A stretch of 64,000 nt of DNA, from the NCBI GenBank assembly GCA_008508345.1, contig QNGE01001216.1, forward strand, positions 38,353 through 102,352. Direction: 5' to 3'. Source of the stretch: Paragonimus westermani. Lineage: Eukaryota; Platyhelminthes; Trematoda; Plagiorchiida; Troglotrematidae. Under the pieces are notes generated by a model. It was not told the DNA's origin. It saw only the letters and a program-made list of their open reading frames with translations, and searched no databases. Both the position numbers and the translations under genes were made by a program. Shown piece after piece: positions 1-11,490 of the stretch; within the stretch, counting starts at the first letter, position 1, and every line of letters begins with the position of its first letter.

Positions 1-310
1 CATACTTCCGTTGACTCAATGCGTCTCCCTAATTCGGAATCAAAAGGTTCGAGACATTCTCCCTGACATTGTATGATATGGTTCGGAACTGTCGTCGATG
101 GCGCCTCTCTGGAGACTTTGTATATTGAATATGTGCCCAATTTCCTATATTTTCTGTATGTTGTGTGGCAGTGTGCATTCCTCTGTTGTGTTCGGTGCCA
201 CACTTATATAACTTTTGCCGTCTTTCGTGTGTTTTCCTTTGTAGTGGGATGTTGCGTAGGGTTTGCATTTTCGATTTGCCGAAGGATAGTCTATTTTGAC
301 TTTGAGTCCA
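1..310 (+). other. 5' flank / probable 5' UTR of the N4BP1-like gene
   Basis: No coding exon is recognised here. The stretch lies just upstream of the first proposed ATG (311). Short open frames exist on both strands but have no recognisable domain. I did not find a convincing TATA box or initiator, so the promoter position is unknown; trans-splicing, common in flatworms, is also possible. Confidence 0.3.
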
Positions 311-457
311 ATGGAGATTTACATAACTGTCCCCACGGTCGTAGATGATTTGGACGTGCTTGTTTGGCGGATGGAAAAATTCCACGGAGTTACAGCTCAT
401 CTTATCGGCGATCGTGTTAAACTTATAGGATCTGCTGACAAGTTATTGCCTGCACAA
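311..457 (+). CDS. N4BP1/KHNYN-like protein, exon 1 (N-terminal KH-like region)
   Basis: First coding exon of the + strand NYN-domain gene. It opens with ATG at 311 (protein starts MEIYITVP) and runs 49 codons to a GTGCGT donor at 458, ending in phase 0. The 47-base intron (458-504) ends in TTGCAG, and the frame continues without a stop into exon 2. Very small 5' introns followed by kilobase-sized ones are typical of flatworm genes. N4BP1 and KHNYN begin with KH-like RNA-binding folds, and the alternating beta/alpha character here is compatible with that, but the KH assignment rests mainly on linkage to the NYN exons. The in-frame TTG upstream (296) is not needed as a start. Confidence 0.7.
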
Positions 458-504
458 GTGCGTTCCGACATTATTTGTTTCTGACTCACTTTTCTACGTT
501 GCAG

Positions 505-979
505 AACTACGCTCTTCGTTTTATCGGACCCGAATCAGTTTCACTCATTCGCGTCTCTCCCGAGTGTCTATCATTATTTCATGTTACCGGTGTTATTCGA
601 CATTTTGAAACAACTTTTAAGGTTATTATTTGTGTCATGGGATTCGAGACTATTCTACTGAAGGGTCGGAAAATTGACATCGAACGATGTCACAAAGCCA
701 TTACGGAACTCGAAGTTCAGTGCAGCCGGACTTCAGCCACTTTGACTTCTTTCAAACTATCTAACTTACGAATGTTGTGTCGGAAATTTTCTGTTGTATT
801 TGATGAAGTTCCCTGTTCTGCACCAGTGCAGATAGCCTTGTTGGCTCATTTTTCCTCATTGTTAGACCCTTCATCTAAACGTGACACTTTATCGGACCAA
901 TCCCCAGCTTATGTGGAGGTCTATCGGAAGCAGTGTGTTGGATCTTTATTCCCACAAACCACGGAGTTTGTTGAACAAA
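505..979 (+). CDS. N4BP1/KHNYN-like protein, exon 2
   Basis: A 475-base exon between TTGCAG (ending 504) and a strong GTAAGT donor (980-985). It enters in phase 0 and leaves in phase 1. About 158 residues are open with no stop; they contain KH-like alpha/beta sequence (for example FKVIICVMGFE, then a basic stretch LLKGRKIDIERCHKAI) and a Ser-rich tail. The phase-1 end matches the phase-1 start of the next recognised exon 3.2 kb downstream, giving an Asn codon across the junction. Family members in vertebrates have a long region between the KH and NYN parts, so further exons may be hidden in the 980-4197 intron. Function of this segment: probably RNA binding (inference). Confidence 0.7.
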
Positions 980-3900
980 GTAAGTCGTTGGTATTTTGCC
1001 ATTTTTGCTTTCAACATTTAGAGCGTCCGGGAAATTGTTTTAACTAAACACATTAGTCTATGGGTTTTAACAGTAGATTGTAACTTTCGGAAAGTTGTAA
1101 CTGTTCAGTATCATAATTACACAACAGCAGAGTTTGATAGCGCGAATGAACGTAAGATTGTTGAACGGCGACAGTGGAAACGTTTCTGCATCTGTAGGTT
1201 CGCTTGAGAAGCGTGAGCATTACTTGGTGGAAGCATTTGTGATCGAATTGTTAGATGTGATTAGTCGGTCGAATGCACAACTAGTCAACACGCTCATCTG
1301 ATACTCTTGAAGGCCTAACCCTAACTCCACTGATGAAATCTAATAGAGGGTAAACTTTGGACCTAGTGTCTCTTCTTTTAGAAGTGGGCAAACCAGAAAT
1401 ATGCTTGAATTCGAAAAAATGAGCTCAAGCTTGACTGATATTCATTGGTAAATGGACTGAGACTAACACAACGTTACAAGCAAATATTCCAACTTGTTCG
1501 TAACGTTATGTTATTCCCAATCTATTTACCAATAACATGTTAAACACAACGTTGTTAGTTTCTTCAGTTTTTAGCACTGACTGCAAGTGTGTGCACCGCC
1601 CGGCCCTTCTTTTATCCCAAGGGTTATCTGCTGCCTATATTGCCGATGGTTGTTTAGCGCAATACATTGAATAAGATACTAAATTACGTGCTCGTGGGTT
1701 TCATTCTTGCCCACCATGAGTCCTGTTTTCAAGGTCAAACAGCCGTGTAATAGTAAGATTGAATATGACTTAAAAAGTCACACACTGACGAACCTAAAAG
1801 CCGATATTTTGTTTGCAATTTTATCATCCCCCACTCACTGTTACAATTCCGGTGATTAAAACAACGTCAGTTTGCTTGATGCATCGATGTATTTTGTTCA
1901 GTGTACTGTTAGACGAGTGTGAAGTGCTATGCGACAGGTTCTGCTAAAACCTTGCTTACCCATTGTCGTCGGCCTCAGCAGATCATTAGTTGATACTGGT
2001 TTTTAAACTTCGTGCAATTAAGAAAAAATCAATCCTAATTCAACGATGAGCAAAGGGAACACATTAAATGTAATCAACAGAGCTTCATGTTTTAACTCAA
2101 CAAACCAGCATCGAGGTGTCTGAACTTTGCAAACAACAAAGTCGAGTTGCAGATGAAAATAAACTACATCTTTACGACGGCTTCCTTGTGGCTATCATTG
2201 CTTCATCTGTTATCGTTGTCACAAAACCCAATATTACAGTGACAACATCTACGCTACAAAGTTTGGCTGGTTACCATTGACCTTAGCCCTTCCGGTCATA
2301 AATTTTTCCCACTCTTGAGGTTCAAGCTGAGGTACACACGCGATCTCTAGCACTTAGCCAACTGATCACTGTGCTCATTTATTTACGTCAGGTTATTGTT
2401 TGTAAATTTCATACCTTCCTTTCGTGTCATTAGCAAAGGGTATTGGGCGTGGAAGACAATTAGTTGGCATCTATCGTGTACAGTCCAATTATATATGTAT
2501 CCTGCAGCAGTCAGTGATCAAATTTCCCACCCTGGCCATTAAGCAGCTGTTTCCCACCTCATTGTTGTACACCTAAATATTTTCATGTATGCTGTTTGCT
2601 GTCACATCTGGACGCGATGCAGTGCAACGAACTTTCATACTGCCTGCTGTTGTGATTTACATACAGATTGAACGTCGCCGAATTGATGAGACGTAACCTA
2701 AAGCACTTTTGATAATCGACGTGTCTTGACCGTGATATGGCTGCGTTGGGCTATGACCGTAATCTTTTTATTTCCGGTTATTCCTCTGTTGTGAATCTGT
2801 CGTATCTGCAATTTACAGCCCGACGAATGAGGTTGCTCTTTACGTGATATTGTTCATGCAGTGTAAATTCTTGGACCTCACTCATCACAACCCGCAATAA
2901 TGCTTCACTTGCCAGACTTATGCACAACTTAGTCTGGTTACCAACAACTTTTTCGTAGGCCATCGAACCTTGATATTTTCTCGAGAATTGTAAACGGGCG
3001 TGATATCAAATCAAGGGACTAATTGCAATCTATTTGACTGGTGTTTGTTTCCGCTCTTGTATATTGACTGTAAGTTAAATTTAAAGTCCTCAACATCTGT
3101 GTACCACAGTGTACTTTCTACATGCGACATACTGAGTGGCTGGACAAAGTTTTTGGTTTCCCAGACAGTGAATGTACAAACACCTGGGCAAACATATTTT
3201 CTTTAATTCATCTTCAGACCGTCACAGTTAGAGAGGTGTTAGAATCAGACGACGATTTTGATGGAACTTAATAAAAAGAAACTAAGTTACTGGTTAGTCG
3301 ATTGTCGATAGCTTGATTGGCCCGTTATATCGTGATCGTCCATCAGTCCGGTCGGTCTGAAGCCAACTTGGACACGGTGCACATGTATTGCGCTTCTGGT
3401 GGCATATTATTTGGCCGAACAACTTGATTTCCGTAGGCCTAATAACATAGTTCGTTCTCAATCGAATGGCTTGGCAGGCTGTAGACCAGTGGACAGGCTT
3501 AATCAGTGTTCACTCAATGCTCACTGCTGACCTGGCGAACAAGAATTGTGCCGTTAACCGATTGTTTTTAACTGTCCCAATCAAATTGAGAGCCGCCACG
3601 ATGTTCACCACTGCAACGCGTGTAATAGGTCACATACAGACTTCCTGTGTGATTCTGAGGTTTAAATCTACGTTCGTGTTAATGGTGGCTGACATTGTCA
3701 TGGTAATTTCGGATAGTCCCTTTTTTCTATCCAGTCCACATATTTTTCAGCATTGGTTGTGGTAGAGGATATCGAACTGCATGTGAGTTAACTACGGACG
3801 AATTCATGATGCAAACCTTCACATTGAGTTCATCTCAAGCAAACCAGGAAGTCAGACAACTAGAGGATACGATTGGTTATCCTTTCATGAGTCCCGATTG

Positions 3901-4197
3901 ACTGTTCTGAGTGGCACACAAATCCAAAACACACATCTGTTACTTTTGAGGTTAACTGACAGAAAATTGTGAGAGGATTTGTTCATCTGCAAATGTCGGG
4001 CGTCGTTTTGAATCATAGGTAAAATTTCCTGTCTGGTTTGTCATCACCTGAGTAGATTCTTTACCAGGCAGTTGATTAATTTTGTCTAATGGTGTTGTTC
4101 ATGTGAACTGAGCCCTATATGCAACACGTGTTTCTGAGTTTCATTCCTGGCCTTCTCTTGTGTCAGTTATGCATAGCCCGCTTCGTCTAATTTTTAG
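980..4197 (+). other. Large intron 2 of the N4BP1-like gene
   Basis: About 3.2 kb with no convincing exon, RNA gene or recognisable mobile element. Open frames of 60-100 codons occur on both strands but lack family motifs. The acceptor is a pyrimidine-rich run ending in TTTTTAG at 4197. Confidence 0.5.
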
Positions 4198-4375
4198 ACG
4201 GTTCTGTGTATAAACGGTTGGATGCGACGTGCGTTTCTGCCATCCCAGTCGTCAAAGAAAAGCGTGCTGAGTCGGTCAATCGCGAAAACGCGCTCGCTCC
4301 TAAAGGGCCCAACCCAACCACGGTGACCACACGGCTACGGAGTGTTGTGATTGACGGGAGTAACGTCGCTTTTGC
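4198..4375 (+). CDS. N4BP1/KHNYN-like protein, exon 3 (start of NYN RNase domain)
   Basis: This 178-base exon carries a basic linker and ends in the first strand of the NYN/PIN-like ribonuclease domain: VVIDGSNVAFA, matching the VVIDGSNVA signature of N4BP1, KHNYN and the Regnase (ZC3H12) family. The Asp in IDG is one of the conserved acidic metal-binding residues of this fold. It begins after TTTTTAG in phase 1 and ends at GTAAGT (4376) in phase 2, which fits exon 4 exactly: the split codon is Ala, followed by HGLQQKFS. Members of this family cleave single-stranded RNA, and some act on viral or inflammatory transcripts; the substrate here is unknown. Confidence 0.85.
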
Positions 4376-5148
4376 GTAAGTTCGCATATTACGTTTGGCT
4401 AACCCACTTCACCTGTAAGATTTTTATTCGTTCATTATCGTGATTGGTCCATATGGACAAGTCCCACTCTTCAGAATATAAGGCCACACTGATGAATATC
4501 ACATGGGTCCGGTACTGAAACAGTTTTATTGGTTCCCATAATTGTCACACTTGCATCACTCCGCTTCGATTAGGTTCGTGTCCGCCTTCTTGTCCACTGT
4601 ACTCTTGAACTGTACTCTGGTCGTCGGTGATCCACATCTATTTAGGTTTCAAGTGGCTATAGAATGATTGACCGATGGAAGCGGAGGGTTTCTGTGAACT
4701 GTTTTCGGATACACAGAAGGGTATCATACAGTCAGGTGACAATAACTTCGGCCGTTGATGACGATCGCAATCTTACAGCTCTGGAATGAGCTTATCAAAC
4801 CATAAAGATGATTCGGAATGCTTCGTCTGAATTCCTTTGATGGTCAGTGTCAACTACGTGGCAGCCGATCACAGTGGAATCTGTTATTCCTCCTTGGTCG
4901 AAGTTAGCGGTTGCTTGCAAGTTCGGCTAATGACCATTGTTTTAGCTGCATTTTGTAGCGGGCAGCTGTCTTACGATTCAAAGCTAAAGCTGGCACACTT
5001 GGATGTTGGTTCAGTACAAACGTCGATATTTGTCTGCTGTTGTCGATGAATCATATGAAAAATCTATTGCTGCTCAACTCAAATGTGAACTGTCGACGTT
5101 CGTTAACCGAAGTGCGAATACTTATAACACCATATTGACCAATACATA

Positions 5149-5171
5149 CTCTCTCTCTCTCTCTGTCTCTC
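5149..5171 (+). repeat. CT microsatellite
   Basis: Eight CT dinucleotides followed by GTCTCTC, inside intron 3 of the N4BP1-like gene. Simple-sequence repeat with no evident function. Confidence 0.8.
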
Positions 5172-5487
5172 ACTGGTGTAAGGTTTGGAAAACTCGTCCT
5201 TCACCCTATCAGTCTTGTCTATTCCCAGTTGTTGTTTGACATTGAATAGACAATAGGAAATGCTACCATCACTGTTGTAGACGAACCACGTTCCTTCGGA
5301 TGTTCCTTCTATTGACGATCCGCTTACCAAGTAATTGTAGCACTATCTAAAGTTTATTGTCTTTGGAATGTAGCACGCGTCCACACGTGTGCTGTAACAC
5401 AGTCATTTTCTTTGTCTGTTAAAAAAAAGTAAGTACATTTCTTTTACTTCACATGTGGTTTGCAAATTTTATTGTACTTGCATTGAG

Positions 5488-5637
5488 CTCTGTGTTGGAC
5501 GATACAGTCGATTACTCTGAGCAAGCATCGGTGGACACAGTGAGGGATCGACCGCGCAGACATGAGCAAAACGCACCAGTTATCCGGGACTCTATCAGTC
5601 AGACGCGTCAGTTCATGCATGGGCTAGGCACTATTGG
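5488..5637 (+). CDS. Candidate 150-base cassette exon inside the NYN domain
   Basis: An open segment of exactly 150 bases between an acceptor (pyrimidine-rich, ending CATTGAG at 5487) and a GTAAGC donor (5638). It starts and ends in phase 2, so it can be spliced between exon 3 (ends phase 2) and exon 4 (needs phase 2) without disturbing the frame. It would insert 50 residues, hydrophilic and rich in Asp, Gln and Arg, directly after the VVIDGSNVA strand, a position where the NYN fold normally continues straight into the HG..FS helix. It may be an alternative exon that switches the nuclease off, a lineage-specific loop, or a chance open frame. The acidic/basic composition resembles real coding sequence. 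Confidence 0.4.
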
Positions 5638-6787
5638 GTAAGCCAGGCCTACATAAACCTGTTAGTGAAACTGGAAAAACGAAAATACTAATCATTTTAC
5701 GTTAAAAAGAGCAAGCTAACTCGCTTTGCTTTCGGTAAAGAGCCGCACCTCAGCTGACTGTTGACTCAGCTTTCGCTTTTCTGTTCACGCTTATGATTAT
5801 TCTGTTTATGTCCATCCATCTGACATTACAGACTGTAACCGGCTTCCCGACTGTAGAATTACGACCAACTTGATGTTTGAACTAATCTCTGTTTGGTTGT
5901 ACAATAAAACGGGTGAGGGTGTTGGTCATATCTTGTAAATCAAGAACTAGATCAACCAGACGACGTGGATATGTTAAGGCACCGCTCGTTCAAAAAATTC
6001 TTCCAGGTAACCCCGATAGCTGATGAGTCTTCAACATTTCGTAAGACCTACTTTTCGAAATCGACTGCATTCAATGGTTTGATTCGATCTTCTATTGTCT
6101 GTCACTATTGAAACTCTTCCGTGTCGAGATTATTTAAGGCGTTGGGCCTTAGGAGTCTTCCAATATTGAGTTGGCCATCTTCTCAATTATTCCTGATGGT
6201 TTAGTCTTCGAAAATCAGTGATCCGATTTCCCACTTAGGAACATCCCGACAATTGGCCTAACATATTACACGACCTCTACTTCCAATCTGACTTCCGTTA
6301 TCTCCCGTGCTCAGTCCTCTTCGTTGTCACCGTCATAACTAATCCCACAATATGAGTGAGTCATCCAATAACTCACAGTAACATGAGCAACAGTCTTTTT
6401 CAAAATGCACACATCTAACTAGCCTTAAAACCGTCCAGCGATGTACTCGGTCGATTTATGAATAAGCTACTTTTATAACTCATTGTGTTGGATGTGATCA
6501 ACAGCATTCCTAACTTTCTGACTTCCTCATCATTCGAACTGTTTCTATCACACTGTTCACTACTTTCCCTTAGCGGGAAGCGAATTGTGATCAGGCACAC
6601 GCATCACTAACGGAACGTTCGTGAAATCCTGCAAAATCTTCTCTCACTTTCTAATAATTTTCATATTAGGCCCCAACTAAATGGTGTTTGGAATTGTTGT
6701 GATCATTCGGGTTAACCACGTGACTTTGGTCCCTCATCAGATCTAGGCACTGTCACCTGAATGGGATTGTTACCGTTTTATCCTCAG

Positions 6788-6936
6788 CGTTCCGCATTAG
6801 TTCGATTAGCTGCGATATTCGGAAAGATTGTTCGGAAGGTGTATCCTCATTGCACCGTCTGGATTGATCAACCAAGTTCCTTTCAACGTTCTGCGAACAT
6901 TCACAATGTCGTTTATCTAGAAGACACGAAAATATG
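6788..6936 (+). CDS. Unassigned candidate exon with strong splice sites
   Basis: A very good acceptor (TTACCGTTTTATCCTCAG, ending 6787) and a GTAAGT donor (6937) bracket 149 bases open in one frame, with peptide segments FGKIVRKVYPHC and NVVYLEDTKIW. It starts in phase 0 and ends in phase 2. The end phase fits exon 4 of the N4BP1-like gene, but the start phase does not fit exon 3. The frame is also open back to an ATG at 6761, so an alternative first exon is conceivable. No domain recognised. It could equally be an exon of a nested gene or a chance match. Confidence 0.3.
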
Positions 6937-7349
6937 GTAAGTTTCTTTTGTTCCGTTTCATGACTTCGACACATCCACCGTCTTTTAATGGACGACTCGA
7001 GAATGCATCGTTCCGCTTTCTTTCCCAGATATTCTTTATTTCAGTTTTTCAATTAATGCCCCTGGCATGTTTCATGGGCGTCGCGGATGAATAATCCCGA
7101 TTTCATCGGTTCAGTTGGGACCGCAGCGGCATTTCAGTTTTAAGGAATCCACCTTTTCTGTCTAAAACCGCCTCCTTTCTCGAAAACAATGATCTCCGTC
7201 GATCAGAGTGCGCTAAAGTGCCCAGAATTGTCTAGAGGTACCCCTCGCTATTTTCTGAACTTTTTGACGCTTATTCCACCATCCTCTAGTTTCTTAGTGA
7301 CCTCTACTGGGCCCATTAGCCGTCCTTCAATCGTTTAATTTAAGAATGT

Positions 7350-7735
7350 CTGTGGGTCGTCATGCATTATATAAATACCCTATAATTTTCTCCTCGATTC
7401 GCACCTTTTTGAGGGGAGCAAAGTTGCTTTTTGCAGTCGACTTTCGGTTTTTCTTGGGATCAACTAACGGAGACAGTCGTGCTATTCTCGAAACTGGAGT
7501 TTCCCGTTCTCTTCATCACGAAGAGGAGAATTCGATTTCTATCAACGGCATTCGCATATCGTGGACGAAAGAGCGTATTCTGTCGAGGGTTTTCAACGTT
7601 TGGCGACGAAAGAATTCACGACGCCACTTACGTCCGAGCAGGTACAAACCATCCTTCAACAGCAGCAAAACAATTCGAGCAAGCGCAGTTAAAACCGGTC
7701 GAAGTCACTCAGATTCCGATTGTATTCATCACTTG
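7350..7735 (+). mobile_element. LTR-retroelement leader and gag-start remnant
   Basis: Bases 7390-7560 are a dispersed repeat found again in inverted orientation at 15.65-15.83 kb. Just downstream, near 7600-7680, one frame reads a Gln-rich stretch (LTSEQVQTILQQQQ) that resembles the start of Gag in flatworm LTR retrotransposons; after a one-base shift it continues as FEQAQLKPVEV. This suggests an untranslated leader followed by a frameshifted gag start. No LTR, protease or polymerase follows, so it is a fragment. It lies in an intron of the N4BP1-like gene. Confidence 0.45.
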
Positions 7736-9645
7736 TGGTTTAGTGTGACCGCGCGAGTTGAAGTACTCCTCGTCCTGCTGAACGTCCTATCAGCAGTGTA
7801 TCTTTGCCTTCGTTCTGTCCATGCCCAGTTTCCTGTCGTTCATGGGGCAAAGTATTCTGCATTGCTGAATGTGTTGTCCACGATGGGCGCGAGAACGGTA
7901 GGAGCCTTCCCCTTCCCTCAGTGTGTCACCTAGGGAGTTTTGTATGATCGCAGTCTGAACTGGTGAACTCTGTCATCTACTACAATTCTCCATCACTTCA
8001 GCTTCCGTCGTGCGCACATTTAGTGATTCCGCTGTTAACTCGTGCAAGTCAACAGCGACAACACCATGCCCATCTCTTGCCTTTCTCAGTTGAATTGGTA
8101 CTCTGGATAAAAGCAGTGATCAGTATCTTTCAATCTCTTAAGACGTTCGCTGATTTCCTGCTCATCCAACTAGATTTGTGTAAATGTCGACAAACCTACT
8201 CTAGCTATGTCGAATTACTGCCCCAACAATGCAATAAACATTAAAGTTCATCGCGTGTATTTTCTCGTTAATGGGAGTCGTTGTAGTTACACCTGAATGC
8301 GTTTGTTGTCATAGGACGTATTTGGTCACTTTTGAAATTGCTCAAGTCTAGATGGAGCAGACCCCATAGTCGTGTGGCTGCTACTCAGTATGCTTGGCAC
8401 TATCCCACGAGGTCCGTATAGCGTAATTGCTCGCTATTCGTAATGACGTGTAATATCACAGTTTCACTGTGTAACAACTTATTTAGTGTTCTGCAAGTTA
8501 GGGTTTCCCACATTGTCGTACTAAAATCCACAGTAGTTTCGAATTTTCGCTCACTCCAATAGATGGATCACATTAACACATATCAGCCGCATCTGTCTTT
8601 GAAGCCAAGCTGGCACTCATCGTCTAGTAGGCCTCGATTTGACCCTCGCTTGTCTATGCATGTGAACTCATCAACCTCGAGTGCGTCTGGTGTGTATTAA
8701 TGCACAGAATCGATCGCGATTCGTAAATATTCGACACTAACCTATTGTTTTATACTACAGGCTGTACACCCGGTGTTTAAACTCGTGTGACATGTGACGG
8801 TCTTCCATTTGTTTAACCGAGTCCATAGAAGATTGTCTGATCTGTGACAATTGACCGACACACACAATCTCGGATTTCGGAAAGTAGTTGCCGTCTCGTC
8901 ACTGCTTCTTAGCCCTACTGATCAATTTTTATTCGTAACAATATTTTGCCTGAATAGAGGTTCTATCAGTAGTACACGAATCAATAATCCGGTTAGAAAA
9001 GTCATGAAAGTATTTTGGAACAATCCTTTTCCTGTTAGCTGTAGACTCCTTCGTCTTTCGAGTCTCCTCCGGCTTCGTATCTAACACACAAATCACGCAT
9101 GCAATGAGAGGGAAATGGCACTCTGAGTGTTTGAGGTATGTTGATTGGCTGCCTATAAGAACCGTTCAATTTTAGTAGCATATGAATTTTCGCCGTAGTC
9201 ACTGTTCACTTTTTTTTATAACGCCAGCCGTGACGATAAGTTACTGAAAGTAGGGTTGTGTTCAAGGTATCTTTTTGTTTATTGTGTTACATTAGACTGA
9301 AGTGGGATTTCGGTGACTGATAGATTTTCACATTATAAAAAGTTAACCACGTTCATCAGTGACCTCTAGCTCTGCAACTGCTTCTGTTCTCCTGTTTTTC
9401 TGTCATTCCTCATCCCTGACCATCTGTATACTATTCCTGTCCACAACATTCATAGAGTTTACGGTGAACGTGCACTTCTGGTTGCAACTTTCACATTCAG
9501 ATAGACTTTTTAAACAACCCCTTTCAAAAACTAGGCACCAGATTGAATTTTTGCTTTTGTCGATGCGTATACTTTAGTGAACATGCAATATTTCTCATGC
9601 GATCTCAGCTGGACTAACAAAGGCACGCTTTGTCCTCGTTGATCT

Positions 9646-9763
9646 GCGTCTGGTTGTCGCCAGTGGTGCAGCACACGCCACTTGCGATTATGGTTAGGCG
9701 CAGGCGCCCTTTGGTTTCGGTCACTGTGACAGGCCAACCCGTCTCGGATGCCGCCAACTAAGG
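9646..9763 (-). repeat. Dispersed repeat fragment (family also at 59.34-59.45 kb)
   Basis: About 115 bases share clear similarity with 59338-59449 and, through the duplication there, with the 60.39 kb copy. The best-conserved block is a core around GTCACTGTGACAGG preceded by GCGCAGGCG. A shorter match to the core is at 61899-61920. No coding meaning is evident; probably part of a short interspersed element. Confidence 0.5.
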
Positions 9764-10527
9764 AAGGGTTGCAGTACTTGCTTTATGGTTCGGGACCGTA
9801 GCTTGTTCGCAACAAAGTTGTCAACAAACAAGTTGCGTTTGGTTATTGCTGGTCCCACCGGTTAGGTCACACCAACTGAAGTGACCACGTGGACAAGGTG
9901 ACAGTTCGCCAGCAGGTAGTTCAAAACACTCAGAGTACGCGATTAATTGATGAAATAGTACAACTGCACAGCCTCCGGCGATCCAATCATGTACTCCGTC
10001 TTCTAACTAAATCACGATCGCATGGGGCATCGATCACGGAGACCATCAACAATTGAACGAGACCGCGATGTGATCTAGCAATAACACGATTCCGAAATCC
10101 GAAGACCCTGACTCTTCCGTTTGAACGTCGCCTGCTAAATTGGAGATCTTATGATCACTTCACTGTCCTAGATGACAGCATCCTACAGTCGTTGACCTAC
10201 GTGCACTTATCATTTTGGCTTGACCTTATACGGATGTTGTGTATTTTTCCTTTCGATAATCTTTTTTTCCGGGACGCCATACGTAACGGTTGCGGTAAAC
10301 GGCTACTCAGGCAACAGTACCGTCTGACCGTTATGCATGAAGATGAATGGCACACTTGTTTTAGACTTGATTTTTCCTGTGGAAGGTAAATTTCAAACCT
10401 ATAAACACATTGTTTTACATTCTGGGTTGTTACATCCCTTCATCATCTGATCGCCTCTCCTCATACTTTTCTGGAGAACGTTCTTCAGATTTCTTTGATC
10501 TGTAACTGACGGCTGTCCATTTCGTAG

Positions 10528-10740
10528 GCACGGTCTTCAACAGAAATTCAGCCCACACGGCATTTGGCTAGCGTTGGAGTTTTTCCTCAAACGAGGTCAC
10601 ACCAACGTGGTCGCCGTGGTTCCACGATTCAGACGTGGCCTGGGCGGAGAACTGTTCGATCGACTGGAACGCAAAGGCTATTTGACGTATTCGTCCTCAC
10701 GTGTTGTGAACGATGAACAGCAAGTCGCTGATGATGACCG
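10528..10740 (+). CDS. N4BP1/KHNYN-like protein, exon 4 (core of NYN RNase domain)
   Basis: The most diagnostic exon of the gene. After ...CGTAG the frame reads HGLQQKFSPHGIWLAL, then EFFLKRGH, VVAVVPRFRR, LERKGYLTY and SSRVV, ending in Asp-Asp before a GTGAGT donor at 10741. This order (HG..FS..GI.LA...F..RGH..V...VP..R...........L...G.L..TPSR......DD) is that of the NYN domain of N4BP1/KHNYN/Regnase proteins, including conserved acidic residues that close the active site. Enters and leaves in phase 2. A weaker internal AG (CTTCAACAG) would lose the HG motif and break the phase, so the upstream acceptor is preferred. Confidence 0.9.
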
Positions 10741-11433
10741 GTGAGTCTGATGTGAAGACCAGATGAACTTTTGTTCTTTGTCATCAATACCGCTGGTGTT
10801 TTGTAAAACTTCGAACTTCACGCTTTGTTATGTGAACTCGAATTGACGACTTTCAAATGACATGTATTATGTGGTTTATGAAAGACCGGGTATTGTTTAG
10901 TCGTGTACATATCTTCCAATATTCTGTGTCACATGCTGTCTCCAAGTCGACGAAATGACACTATCTCGGTAAGCGGAGCGAATACCGGTTTCAGATGACT
11001 TGACTGTGTTAACAGAACTAAGGACAGGGCCAGTTCACTCTTGTACTAGCGCTTTTAAACTGTGAAATGCAGCCCATATGAACTAAACTTATCATTCGAA
11101 AGGTTCGTTGCGATCTGCATGTTATCTACATAGTTCCTTGTGCGATGTAATAACTTGAACGAGAGGTTGTTTAACTCTGATTAAACAGAAGCAATGACTC
11201 CGTGGATTAAAATGAACACGGTATGCAGGTAAGTTGAATCGGCGTCTTCCTAATACGAGCGTTGGTAGTATAGTCCAACCTGAGATACTGTGGTTTATGC
11301 TACTCATGTAACTGATGGACAATCGGGAATTTGGTTTCTTTAAGGTGAACATCACTGATGTTTGATCACAGCTTTCGCAACCAGATAGAATTCCCAGTTT
11401 CGCTCCTGTTAGAGCTCTTCAGTAACATAGCCG

Positions 11434-11490
11434 GGGTTTGAACCGTGGCCGAGTTTTTACGAAGCAAACGACCACTGCACCACTGACTTC
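11434..11490 (-). repeat. tRNA-derived SINE head (A box and B box)
   Basis: On the minus strand an A-box match (TGGTGCAGTGG, + positions 11472-11482) is followed 27 bases later by a B-box match (GGTTCAAACCC, + positions 11434-11444). Both fit the RNA polymerase III internal promoter consensus, but the surrounding bases do not fold into a complete tRNA. This suggests the tRNA-like head of a SINE, or a decayed tRNA pseudogene. Confidence 0.5.

Noticed and set aside
11434..11490. Functional tRNA gene
   Set aside because: A and B boxes are present but no acceptor stem or anticodon arm can be formed.
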